NCBI GenBank assembly: GCA_041946675.1
Contig: JBHGAU010000075.1
Span: 1 to 14,299 of the forward strand
DNA: 14,299 nucleotides
From: CAWBKV01 sp041946675
Lineage (GTDB): Archaea > Halobacteriota > Methanosarcinia > Methanotrichales > Methanotrichaceae
Reading direction: 5' to 3'
The translations under genes and the position numbers were made by a program. Below, piece by piece: positions 1-7,700 of this stretch. The number at the start of each line of letters is the position of its first letter. The stretch's first letter is position 1. The notes beneath the pieces are model-generated. The model saw nothing but the letters and a program-made list of their open reading frames with translations, made no database searches and was not told where the DNA came from.

Positions 1-9
1 GAAGATTAA
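1..9 (+). CDS. possible last codons of upstream ATP synthase subunit gene (partial)
   Basis: The first nine bases read Glu-Asp-stop in a frame that ends 21 bases before atpA. In the known aha/atp operons of Methanosarcina the gene before atpA is atpF (stalk subunit F), so this could be the end of atpF. Three codons cannot identify a gene; the call rests only on operon order. Confidence 0.25.
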   Translation, partial: ED

Positions 10-30
10 AAGGGCGATAGGTGTTGATTT

Positions 31-1761
31 ATGGAAGTAGGTAAAGTTAAGCGAGTCGCAGGACCAGTGGTTCAGGCTACAGGCCTGAAGGCTTCCATGT
101 ATGACCTGGTTCTGGTCGGCGAGGAAGGGCTGATGAGTGAGGTCATCGGCATTTCCGGAAACAAACACGTTATTCAGGTATACGAGGATACTGGCGGTGT
201 CAAGCCAGGCGAGCCAGTTAAAGAGACAGGAGCACCGCTGGTGGCACAGCTGGGCCCCGGAATTTTGACATCCATCTACGATGGTATTCAGAGGCCTCTT
301 ACAAAGCTGGCCGAGGCATCTGGGGACTTCATCAGCAGGGGTCTATTCGTTGATGGTGTCGATCACAAGAAGAAGTGGGAGTTCAAACCCATAGTCAAGA
401 AGGGCGATGTTGTCAAGGCCGGCCAGACTCTGGGCGAAGTTCAGGAGCAGATGCTTATCAAGCACAAGATAATGGTGCCACCAAGGAGCAAGGGCGGTGC
501 CCTTAAGGAGATCTACTCCGGCAACTTCACAGTTGATGAGACAATAGCCGTCTTAGATGATGGCACCAAAATTACAATGCTGCAGAAGTGGCCCGTCAGA
601 CAGGCACGGCCTGTAATTAAGAAGCTGGCACCCACAATTCCCCTAAGAACGGGACAGAGGGTCATCGATGGATTCTTCTCGCTGGCCAAGGGCGGAACGG
701 CTGCCATTCCAGGCGGATTCGGCACTGGAAAGACTGTCATGCAGCAGACCCTGTCCAAGTGGTCAGACGTTGACATTGTGGTTTACGTGGGCTGCGGAGA
801 GCGCGGCAACGAGATGGCCGACCTTCTGCATGAGTTCCCTGAGCTGGTTGACCCGAGGACCAACAGGCCCCTGATGGAGAGGTCCATTGTCTTTGCCAAC
901 ACATCCAACATGCCAGTGGCTGCTCGTGAGGCTTCCATTTATACTGGAATGACCGTTTCTGAGTACTACCGCGACATGGGCTACGATATCTTGATGACCG
1001 CTGACTCCACATCCAGATGGGCAGAGGCCATGAGAGAGCTGGCTTCACGTCTAGAAGAGATGCCTGGTGAAGAGGGCTATCCCGCATACCTCGGTGCACG
1101 TCTTGCTGACTTCTATGAGCGTGCTGGCCGAGCGGATGTTCTGGCTGGTGGCCAGGGTTCAGTGAGCGTCGTAGGTGCAGTATCTCCCGCTGGCGGAGAT
1201 TTCACAGAGCCCGTCACACAGAACACTCTGAGAATGGTCAAGGTATTCTGGGCGCTGGATTCGAAGCTAACGCAGCGGCGTCATTTCCCATCCATCAACT
1301 GGCTGGATTCCTACTCTCTATACGATAAGGACCTGGAGTCCTGGTTCGGGGAGAACGTCAACCCAGACTGGAACAAGAACAAGAGAAAGGCAATGGCCAT
1401 ACTGCAGGAGAATGCTGAGCTCGAAGAAATCGTTATGCTCGTCGGTTCGGATGCTCTGCCTGAGGACCAGCAGATAACCCTCGAAGTGGCAAGAATGATA
1501 ATCAACTTCTGGCTGGCTCAGAGCGCAATGCACCCTGTCGATACATTCGCTCCTTACAAGAAGCAGTTCGACCTGCTGGCAGCCATCCTGAAGTACAGGG
1601 ACTATGCAGTCGATGCTTTGCAGAAGGGCATGTCTGTCGAGCAGATCAAGTCTGTTCCATCAAAGGATGCTCTGGCCAAGGTCAGGCTGGAGGCCGATTA
1701 TGAGCCAGTCCTGCAGAAGGTAATGACTCAGATGGATGGAGAATTTAAAGCGCTGAAGTGA
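31..1761 (+). CDS. atpA: A-type ATP synthase catalytic subunit A
   Basis: Catalytic nucleotide-binding subunit of the A1AO ATP synthase: ATP synthesis or hydrolysis at the A/B interface of the cytoplasmic A1 head, driven by the ion gradient of methanogenesis. At 576 residues it is full length for the family. The N-terminal beta-barrel starts GKVKRVAGPVV, and the extra 'bulge' domain of A/V-type A subunits lies at about residues 110-190. The P-loop is residues 228-235 (GGFGTGKT), the GERGNEM motif with its catalytic glutamate residues 256-262, the Walker B Asp is 325 (ADSTSRWAEA), and SVVGAVSPAGGDF and RRHFPSINW follow. The start is ATG with AGGTG seven bases upstream. The P-loop is odd: archaeal A subunits normally have GPFGSGKT, so Pro has become Gly and Ser has become Thr. 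It lies 12 bases before atpB in the same operon. Confidence 0.98.
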   Translation: MEVGKVKRVAGPVVQATGLKASMYDLVLVGEEGLMSEVIGISGNKHVIQVYEDTGGVKPGEPVKETGAPLVAQLGPGILTSIYDGIQRPLTKLAEASGDFISRGLFVDGVDHKKKWEFKPIVKKGDVVKAGQTLGEVQEQMLIKHKIMVPPRSKGGALKEIYSGNFTVDETIAVLDDGTKITMLQKWPVRQARPVIKKLAPTIPLRTGQRVIDGFFSLAKGGTAAIPGGFGTGKTVMQQTLSKWSDVDIVVYVGCGERGNEMADLLHEFPELVDPRTNRPLMERSIVFANTSNMPVAAREASIYTGMTVSEYYRDMGYDILMTADSTSRWAEAMRELASRLEEMPGEEGYPAYLGARLADFYERAGRADVLAGGQGSVSVVGAVSPAGGDFTEPVTQNTLRMVKVFWALDSKLTQRRHFPSINWLDSYSLYDKDLESWFGENVNPDWNKNKRKAMAILQENAELEEIVMLVGSDALPEDQQITLEVARMIINFWLAQSAMHPVDTFAPYKKQFDLLAAILKYRDYAVDALQKGMSVEQIKSVPSKDALAKVRLEADYEPVLQKVMTQMDGEFKALK

Positions 1762-1773
1762 GGAGGGTAAAAG

Positions 1774-3207
1774 ATGACCAAAGAATACAAGACGATTAAT
1801 GAGATTAAGGGACCTCTGATCTTCGTGGAGAAGACCGAGCCTGTTGGCTACAACGAGCTGGTGGAGATCAGGTTGCCCAATGGTGAAACGAAGAGGGGAC
1901 AAGTGCTGGATACCTCCGACGAAATCGTTGTCGTGCAGATATTCGAGGGAACTGGCGGTCTTTCCAAGGATAGCGCCGTCAGGTTTACCGGAGACGTCAT
2001 CAAGATGCCGCTATCTCCAGCCATTATAGGGCGAGTTCTTTCAGGATCTGGAAAGCCAAGAGATGGCGGACCGGAGATCGTTCCTGATGTAATGAGAGGT
2101 ATTGCAGGTGCGGCCATCAACCCGGCAGTCCGTCAGAAACCCAGAGCATTCATCCAGACTGGCATCTCGACCATCGATGGAACAAACACACTGGTGCGCG
2201 GCCAGAAGCTTCCTATCTTCTCAGGAGCAGGGCTTCCGCACAACGACGTTGCTCTGCAGATTGCCAGACAAGCCAAGACCCTTGGAGAGGCCGAGTCCTT
2301 CGCAGTCATCTTTTGCGCCATGGGCATCACCAACGAAGAAGCCCAGCACTTCCTGGCCGATTTCGAGAGGACGGGAGCCCTGGAGAGGGCAGTCGTGTTC
2401 CTTAACCTGGCAGACGACCCTGCTGTGGAGAGACTGCTGACTCCAAAGCTCGGACTCACAACAGCCGAGTACCTTGCATTCGATTTGGATATGCACGTCC
2501 TGATCATCTATACGGACATGACCAACTACTGCGAATCGCTGCGGCAAATGGGAGCTGCTCGTGAAGAGGTTCCCGGACGCCGTGGTTATCCCGGATACAT
2601 GTACACCGACTTAGCAACAAATTATGAGCGTGCTGGCATCATCACCGGCAAGAAGGGGTCCATCACCCAGTTCCCAATCCTGACTATGCCAGGTGACGAC
2701 ATCACTCACCCGATACCAGACCTGTCCGGATACATCACAGAAGGACAGATCATCGTCTCCAGAGAGCTGCATAGGAAGGGCATATATCCGCCTATCGACA
2801 TCCGACCTTCGCTGTCACGCCTGATGAACTCAGGAATTGGCAAGGGCCATACCCGTGAGGATCATAGGGCAGTTTCAGATCAGCTCTACGCATACTATGC
2901 AGAGGGCAACGATCTGCGCGGTTTAGCTGCAATCGTCGGCAAAGAGGCACTATCCGAGCGAGACAAGCTTGTTCTGGAGTTCGCTGACAAATTCGAAAGG
3001 AGATTCGTCAACCAGGGCAGGGATGAAGATAGGACTATCTTCGAGACCCTCCAGATCGGATGGGATCTCTTAGCAGACCTTCCAGAGGCTATGCTGACAA
3101 GAATCGACGATAAATACATCAAGGTTTACCACCCCAAGTACGCAGGAAAAGCGAAGGCAGAGGCACCTAAAGCTGAGGCACCGAAGGCTGAAGCACCAAA
3201 GAAGTGA
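1774..3207 (+). CDS. atpB: A-type ATP synthase non-catalytic subunit B
   Basis: Regulatory, non-catalytic partner that alternates with subunit A in the A1 hexamer. Family features are the N-terminal barrel (residues about 5-75), the segment GAGLPHND at 151-158 in place of a P-loop (a degenerate, non-catalytic site), and the EVPGRRGYPGYMYTDLA region near residue 265-285. The start ATG has a strong GGAGG seven bases upstream, directly after the atpA stop. The length is 477 residues against about 460 in relatives. The surplus is a C-terminal tail of three KAEAP pentapeptides, encoded by three 15-base repeats at 3154-3198, ending in Lys-Lys. The next gene, atpD, begins four bases after the stop. 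Confidence 0.98.
   Translation: MTKEYKTINEIKGPLIFVEKTEPVGYNELVEIRLPNGETKRGQVLDTSDEIVVVQIFEGTGGLSKDSAVRFTGDVIKMPLSPAIIGRVLSGSGKPRDGGPEIVPDVMRGIAGAAINPAVRQKPRAFIQTGISTIDGTNTLVRGQKLPIFSGAGLPHNDVALQIARQAKTLGEAESFAVIFCAMGITNEEAQHFLADFERTGALERAVVFLNLADDPAVERLLTPKLGLTTAEYLAFDLDMHVLIIYTDMTNYCESLRQMGAAREEVPGRRGYPGYMYTDLATNYERAGIITGKKGSITQFPILTMPGDDITHPIPDLSGYITEGQIIVSRELHRKGIYPPIDIRPSLSRLMNSGIGKGHTREDHRAVSDQLYAYYAEGNDLRGLAAIVGKEALSERDKLVLEFADKFERRFVNQGRDEDRTIFETLQIGWDLLADLPEAMLTRIDDKYIKVYHPKYAGKAKAEAPKAEAPKAEAPKK
3154..3198 (+). repeat. three 15-base in-frame repeats encoding KAEAP
   Basis: Units at 3154-3168, 3169-3183 and 3184-3198 each encode Lys-Ala-Glu-Ala-Pro. Third codon positions differ between units (cct, ccg, cca for Pro), so they are not fresh identical copies. 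They form a charged, probably disordered tail on subunit B. Confidence 0.85.
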
Positions 3208-3211
3208 GATC

Positions 3212-3916
3212 GTGACCGTACTTCCAGGAACAAAACCGACCAGGGCAGTACTCATCGCCCTCAAAAGGAGGATGAAGACTGCAAAGACTGGTCACTCGCT
3301 CCTCAAGATGAAGCGCGACGGTCTAATGATTGAATTTTTTGAGGTGTTGAACAGGGCCAAGACTGTCAGGAAAGAGCTGGTTGAATCTCTGATCAAGGCT
3401 GAGCAGAGGCTCAACATGGCCAAGGCTATTGAGGGAACAGTCGCCATCAACAGCGTGGCGTATTCCCTCCAGAAGGAGCCTGCCATTCAGCTTGAGTCCA
3501 GGAACATCATGGGCGTCGTTGTGCCCAAGATTGCCGCCGATTCCGTACAAAAGAAGATGTACGAGCGCGGCTACGGGATAATCGGTACTAGTTCCGCTAT
3601 CGATGAGGCGGCCGAGGCCTATGAAACCCTGCTTGATAAGATCATCCTGGCTGCAGAAGTGGAGACTGCCTTAATCCGGCTGGTCGAGGATATCGACAGC
3701 ACGAAAAGGCGTGTTAACGCTCTGGAGTTCAAGGTGATTCCCGACATCAAGGACACCATTAAATTCATCAGCATGGCCCTTGAGGAGATGGAAAGGGATA
3801 ACGTGGTCAAGCTGAAGATGCTGAAGGCTAATGCCGTGAGGCGTGTTGCAGCTGAAGAAGCCAAGAAGGAAGCAGCAAAAGCTGCCGCAGCTGCGGCTGC
3901 TAAGGCATCTGCTTGA
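3212..3916 (+). CDS. atpD: A-type ATP synthase central-stalk subunit D
   Basis: Subunit D is the rotor shaft of A1, an antiparallel coiled coil that penetrates the A3B3 head and transmits rotation. Signature segments are PTRAVLIALKRRMKTAKTGH at residues 9-28, LLKMKRDGLMIEFF at 30-43, and the long C-terminal helix around ALEFKVIPDIKDTIKFI. A GTG start is chosen because it leaves the usual short leader before the conserved PTR segment and lies four bases after the atpB stop, typical of translational coupling. The length is 234 residues against roughly 210 in relatives. The excess is a C-terminal Ala/Lys-rich tail from about residue 213, ending in a run of seven alanines and AKASA. Confidence 0.97.
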   Translation: MTVLPGTKPTRAVLIALKRRMKTAKTGHSLLKMKRDGLMIEFFEVLNRAKTVRKELVESLIKAEQRLNMAKAIEGTVAINSVAYSLQKEPAIQLESRNIMGVVVPKIAADSVQKKMYERGYGIIGTSSAIDEAAEAYETLLDKIILAAEVETALIRLVEDIDSTKRRVNALEFKVIPDIKDTIKFISMALEEMERDNVVKLKMLKANAVRRVAAEEAKKEAAKAAAAAAAKASA

Positions 3917-3925
3917 AGCCGAAAA

Positions 3926-4105
3926 ATGTCGAGCTTTATTGAGCGAAAGGCTCAAGACTGGTTCGGGACTCCCGAGAAGAAGATGCGTCTTCTTCAGTGG
4001 TTGGTGTATATCACCAACCTCTATGTTATTTTTGGGATCTTCGTTCTGATCTGGATTCTATACCATGATCAAATTATCTATACGTGGAACTATTTTATGA
4101 AATAA
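3926..4105 (+). CDS. small single-span membrane protein at end of ATP synthase operon (AhaG position)
   Basis: A 59-codon reading frame starts nine bases after the atpD stop, on the same strand. The protein has a polar N-terminus (MSSFIERKAQDWFGTPEKK), one long hydrophobic segment at about residues 22-47 (LLQWLVYITNLYVIFGIFVL and on), and a short aromatic C-terminus ending YFMK. Basic residues before the span and few after suggest the N-terminus is cytoplasmic. No strong Shine-Dalgarno site is visible. The M. mazei aha operon is described as ending D-G, where G is a small gene of unclear role; this gene holds the same position, but I cannot confirm sequence homology from memory. Its job could be assembly or stabilisation of the membrane part. 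That it is a real gene is supported by the clean amphipathic-plus-span layout and its place in the operon. Confidence 0.7.
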   Translation: MSSFIERKAQDWFGTPEKKMRLLQWLVYITNLYVIFGIFVLIWILYHDQIIYTWNYFMK

Positions 4106-4117
4106 AATGATCAAATT
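4106..4117. other. 12-base gap between convergent operons
   Basis: Only 12 bases separate the stop of the last ATP synthase-operon gene (+ strand) from the stop of the last kinase gene (- strand). No U-tract terminator fits in the gap, so each transcript must end inside the opposite gene. Confidence 0.85.
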
Positions 4118-6052
4118 TCATTTGCTGCAAGAACTCAATATAGCCTTTAATTCCTCAATCCTCACAGGTTTACTTATATAGCCATCCATGCCGGCTGCCA
4201 TACATAACTCTTGATCGCTTTTGAAAGCAGAAGCGGTAATAGCGATGATCTTGGGACCTAATGGCGATTTTTGACGAATAACCCTGGTTGTTTCCAGGCC
4301 ATCCATCTCCGGCATCATCATATCCATCAAAACTACATCGTAATGCTGGCGCTCCAATGCCTGTAAGACTTCAAGGCCATTAGCTACTATATCTGCTTTA
4401 TATCCTATTTTATTGAGCATCCGCTGAGTGACTTTCTGGTTAATTATATTATCCTCTGCAAGCAATATGCTCAGGGACCTATCCAGACTGCTCTGCTGCA
4501 GAGCTTGGGAAGCGCGAGTATGTTCTGTGATGTTTCCATTTATAGGACTGTCAAGAGAGGATTCGGCTTTAATTGAAAAATGAAATGTCGAGCCTTTGCC
4601 TACTTCGCTCTCGATCCAGATTTTTCCTCCCATCATCTCAACAAGCGATTTGCTTATAGTTAGGCCGAGGCCGGTACCGCCATATCTGCGTGTTGTTGAA
4701 GCATCAACCTGGCTGAAGGAATGGAAAAGGCGATCCATTTTATTTTTGGGAATTCCTATTCCGGTATCTTTAACAGCAAAATGTATATCATATTTGTTGC
4801 CCTCTATTATTAGGCCCGAGACGGTAATTGTGATTTCGCCCTTATCTGTGAACTTTACAGCATTGCTGAGCAGATTAACCAGGATCTGCCTGAGCCTTGT
4901 CTCATCTCCTATAATTACTTCCGGAGTATAATCATCTATTGTATATGTAACCTTCAGGCATTTCTTTGAAGCATTTGCGGATATAATATTTAATGAGTCC
5001 TTGATACAGTTTCGCAGATCGAACGGCATCTGCTCTAGATCAACCTTTCCTCCTTCAATCTTGGAAAGGTCAAGAATATCGTTTATTATTGCAAGCAAAG
5101 CTTCTCCGCTATTGCGGATGGTTTCAACGTACTCCCTCTGATTCGGCGTAAGGCTCTCATCTGAGAGCAGATCGGTCATGCCTATAACTGCGTTCATGGG
5201 AGTGCGTATCTCATGGCTCATATTTGCAAGAAACTCCGACTTCGCCTTTGTTGCCGCCTCAGCAGCTTCTTTTGCTCTCCTCAGCGCTTTTTCCATCCGC
5301 CTATGTTCAGTTACATCATGGGTATAAAGGGCGATCTTCTCTACTTTTCCAAGACCGCCAAATAAAGGATAGATTATATTGTCCAGACATCTGCCGGAGC
5401 ATTCGTCCTCAAAGCGGACTGGGATACCCGAGCGCAAAGCCTGATCAGTATATCTTTTTCTTCCTTGGGAGACCTCAGTTGGAAGCAAATCCCATATGCA
5501 CTTGTTGATCAGACTTTTAGTCGGCAGGCTCAAATCCTGTGCAGCAGGTTCATTCAGTGTTATGATAGTTCCATCAGTCTTTATTAGGATAGCAATATCT
5601 GAAGATGCATTCAGAAGAGTGCGTTCTACCTCCTCTCTGGCGCGAATTTCCATTTGAAGGTGCCGGAGCTTTAAGTGGGTTTCAACTCGAGCAAGAACCT
5701 CTTCAAGCTGAAACGGCTTGGTGATGTAATCCAATCCGCCGACATTGAAGCCCTTAATTTTATCTTCCGTTTCAGATAGAGCGCTGATAAATAAAACCGG
5801 TATGCTGAAGGTACGCTCGTCTGCCTTCAACCGTCGGCATAATTCATAGCCATCCATCTCCGGCATCATAACATCCAATAAGATAAGATCGGGAGGTGCC
5901 GATTGGATAGCTGCAAGTGCCCGGGCGCCGTTAAGTGCTGCACGAACTTGATAGCCGCGCTCAGTCAACATTTGGGATAGCAGCTTTAAGTTGGGCAGGG
6001 TATCATCGACAATCAATATATCATCTGGTTGATTTCTTAATGGTCTATCCAT
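4118..6052 (-). CDS. soluble hybrid histidine kinase, REC-PAS-HisKA-HATPase-REC
   Basis: A 644-residue phosphorelay kinase with no membrane span. Domain order is: receiver 1 at about 11-128 (acidic pair Asp16/17, phospho-acceptor Asp60, Ser90, Lys112); PAS at about 142-250; a short helix; HisKA with phospho-acceptor His280 in NMSHEIRTP; HATPase_c at about 383-495 (N-box Asn397, G1 DTGIGIP at 429-435, G2 GGTGLGL at 458-464); receiver 2 at about 527-642 (Glu533/Asp534, Asp577, Thr606, Lys628). All key residues are present, so both receivers and the kinase should be active. It begins inside the last codons of the preceding kinase gene (8-base overlap), with GGAGG four bases before ATG. The N-terminal receiver could accept phosphate from the upstream kinase. 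There is no DNA-binding or enzymatic output domain. It is the last gene of the operon. Confidence 0.95.
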   Translation of the reverse strand: MDRPLRNQPDDILIVDDTLPNLKLLSQMLTERGYQVRAALNGARALAAIQSAPPDLILLDVMMPEMDGYELCRRLKADERTFSIPVLFISALSETEDKIKGFNVGGLDYITKPFQLEEVLARVETHLKLRHLQMEIRAREEVERTLLNASSDIAILIKTDGTIITLNEPAAQDLSLPTKSLINKCIWDLLPTEVSQGRKRYTDQALRSGIPVRFEDECSGRCLDNIIYPLFGGLGKVEKIALYTHDVTEHRRMEKALRRAKEAAEAATKAKSEFLANMSHEIRTPMNAVIGMTDLLSDESLTPNQREYVETIRNSGEALLAIINDILDLSKIEGGKVDLEQMPFDLRNCIKDSLNIISANASKKCLKVTYTIDDYTPEVIIGDETRLRQILVNLLSNAVKFTDKGEITITVSGLIIEGNKYDIHFAVKDTGIGIPKNKMDRLFHSFSQVDASTTRRYGGTGLGLTISKSLVEMMGGKIWIESEVGKGSTFHFSIKAESSLDSPINGNITEHTRASQALQQSSLDRSLSILLAEDNIINQKVTQRMLNKIGYKADIVANGLEVLQALERQHYDVVLMDMMMPEMDGLETTRVIRQKSPLGPKIIAITASAFKSDQELCMAAGMDGYISKPVRIEELKAILSSCSK

Positions 6053-7700
6053 ATCTCCTCCCTATTGCAGTAAGAATCGTATCATGATCGAAGCTATCGG
6101 CCATTTCTATTAGCTTTGAGGATAGTCCGGGATTTCTTTCACGTACATTATATGCCAAATCCTTAATTCTGTTTGAATTGGCTTCTGTAGCGGCTTTTTG
6201 AAGATCCAATATCCAGGATTCGTCCATACCCTCAAAGCCCAGCTCCAAACACTGGCCACAGGGTTTCTGCATATGATTGGTGACTGGGCTTTCATAAATG
6301 AAGCGTACACCTAAATGCTTGACCAATATGCCCACAATGTCCTCTTGGCAGAATGGCTTTCTTACAAAGTCATCACAACCTTCGGAAAGAACAAGCGTTC
6401 GATCCTCCTCAAATACGCTTGCTGTCAGGGCAACAATAACTGTAGCCTGGCCCTGAGTGGTGGCTTTGATGCTCCTGGTAGCTTCATGGCCATCCATGAC
6501 AGGCATACGCATGTCCATCCAGATAAGGTGAGGTTGCCAATCTCTCCATACTTTAATGCCTTCGAATCCATCTTTGGCAGTACGCACAACGAAACCCAGC
6601 TGAACCAGGAGCCTGGTAAGCAATAATCGACTTTCTTCGCTATCTTCAACTATGAGCAGGCGGTAATTTGGCTGGCCGGATTCCAGTCCAATCGCTCTGG
6701 GCTCGACAACTTTCGTCAGATTGACTATTTCAGACTCCTCTACCGGTTGTACGATAATATTAAATGTGAATATGCTCCCTTTCCCTATTCGACTGTCCAC
6801 GGAGATGTCACCACCCATCAGGCGAATGAACTGTCGGCTGATGGCCAGCCCCAGACCGCTGCCTTCCTTTGTCTTCTTTCCTTCCAATGATTGAATAAAC
6901 GGCTCGAATATGGCTTTCTGGTCCTGCAGCGGGATACCTGGACCTGTATCTTCCACCTCGAACTGAAGGCTGTATCCCGGCACCTCTGGTTTCTCAATTC
7001 TCAGGACTCTCAACCCCACGAAACCTGCCTGGGTAAACTTGACAGCATTGCCCAGCAGGTTAATAAGCACCTGTCGAAGTTTGCCTTCATCTGCGTGAAC
7101 ATACTGTGGAATATTGGCTGGGAGATCTACCGCGAGCCCCAGGCCTTTGTCTCTGGCCCGCAGACGGAGCATATCCGCAAGATTCTCAATCATATTTCTG
7201 AGATCAAAGGCATGCTCTTCCAGTGCTACCTTGCCAGCCTCGATCTTGGCCATATCAAGGACATCATTGATCAGTGCCAGAAGGTGGGAACCACTGCGGC
7301 TGATAATGTTGATGTTTTCCCTTTGCTCAGGGGTTAGCTTTGCATCCCTTGCCATCAGATCGGAAAAGCCCAGGATGGCGTTTAAGGGCGTACGTAGCTC
7401 ATGGCTCATATTAGCCAGGAATACGCTTTTAGCACGGTTTGCGGCTTCGGCGGCCTCTTTAGCACGCCTGAGATCCTCCTCCGCCCGGATGCGCTCCATC
7501 ATATAGATCATAAGCTCGGAGTTTGTTTTCTGCAGTTCTTCTTTGGCATCGCTCAGCTCTGCAGTACGTTCATCCACACGCCTTTCTAGCTCCATCGTCA
7601 GAGCGAGCAGCCCTCGATTGGACTCATCCAGTTCCTCCTGAAGCTCATGTATGGCCTCCTGAGCTAGTATCAGCTGTTGTTTCAAGTCATCTTCAGTCAT
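6045..7700 (-). CDS. soluble hybrid histidine kinase, coiled coil-HisKA-HATPase-REC
   Basis: A 551-residue kinase. Residues 1-90 are almost entirely charged helical coiled coil with no PAS, GAF or membrane segment. HisKA follows with His100 in NMSHELRTP, then HATPase_c at about 203-318 (N-box Asn218, G1 DTGPGIP at 251-257, G2 EGSGLGL at 279-285), then a receiver at about 346-464 (Glu352/Asp353, Asp396, Thr426, Lys448). The tail, 480-551, is helical and resembles the C-terminal tails of many bacterial hybrid kinases; it lacks an HPt-type phospho-histidine motif. It starts at ATG in an ATGA overlap with the phosphatase gene upstream. Having no sensor of its own, it probably takes its signal from a partner protein, and the stressosome-like proteins encoded upstream are the obvious candidates (inference). 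The H-box region is closely similar to that of the next gene, suggesting duplication. Confidence 0.95.
   Translation of the reverse strand: MTEDDLKQQLILAQEAIHELQEELDESNRGLLALTMELERRVDERTAELSDAKEELQKTNSELMIYMMERIRAEEDLRRAKEAAEAANRAKSVFLANMSHELRTPLNAILGFSDLMARDAKLTPEQRENINIISRSGSHLLALINDVLDMAKIEAGKVALEEHAFDLRNMIENLADMLRLRARDKGLGLAVDLPANIPQYVHADEGKLRQVLINLLGNAVKFTQAGFVGLRVLRIEKPEVPGYSLQFEVEDTGPGIPLQDQKAIFEPFIQSLEGKKTKEGSGLGLAISRQFIRLMGGDISVDSRIGKGSIFTFNIIVQPVEESEIVNLTKVVEPRAIGLESGQPNYRLLIVEDSEESRLLLTRLLVQLGFVVRTAKDGFEGIKVWRDWQPHLIWMDMRMPVMDGHEATRSIKATTQGQATVIVALTASVFEEDRTLVLSEGCDDFVRKPFCQEDIVGILVKHLGVRFIYESPVTNHMQKPCGQCLELGFEGMDESWILDLQKAATEANSNRIKDLAYNVRERNPGLSSKLIEMADSFDHDTILTAIGRRYG

Noticed and set aside
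737..1099. A 120-codon frame on the - strand within atpA
   Set aside because: It lies wholly opposite the conserved catalytic domain of atpA; the composition (rich in Trp, Cys, Arg, Ser) is typical of an antisense shadow.
6891..7589. Long + strand reading frames opposite the first hybrid kinase gene
   Set aside because: They are antisense shadows of a well-supported kinase gene; their translations show no domain and no ribosome-binding site or promoter fits.
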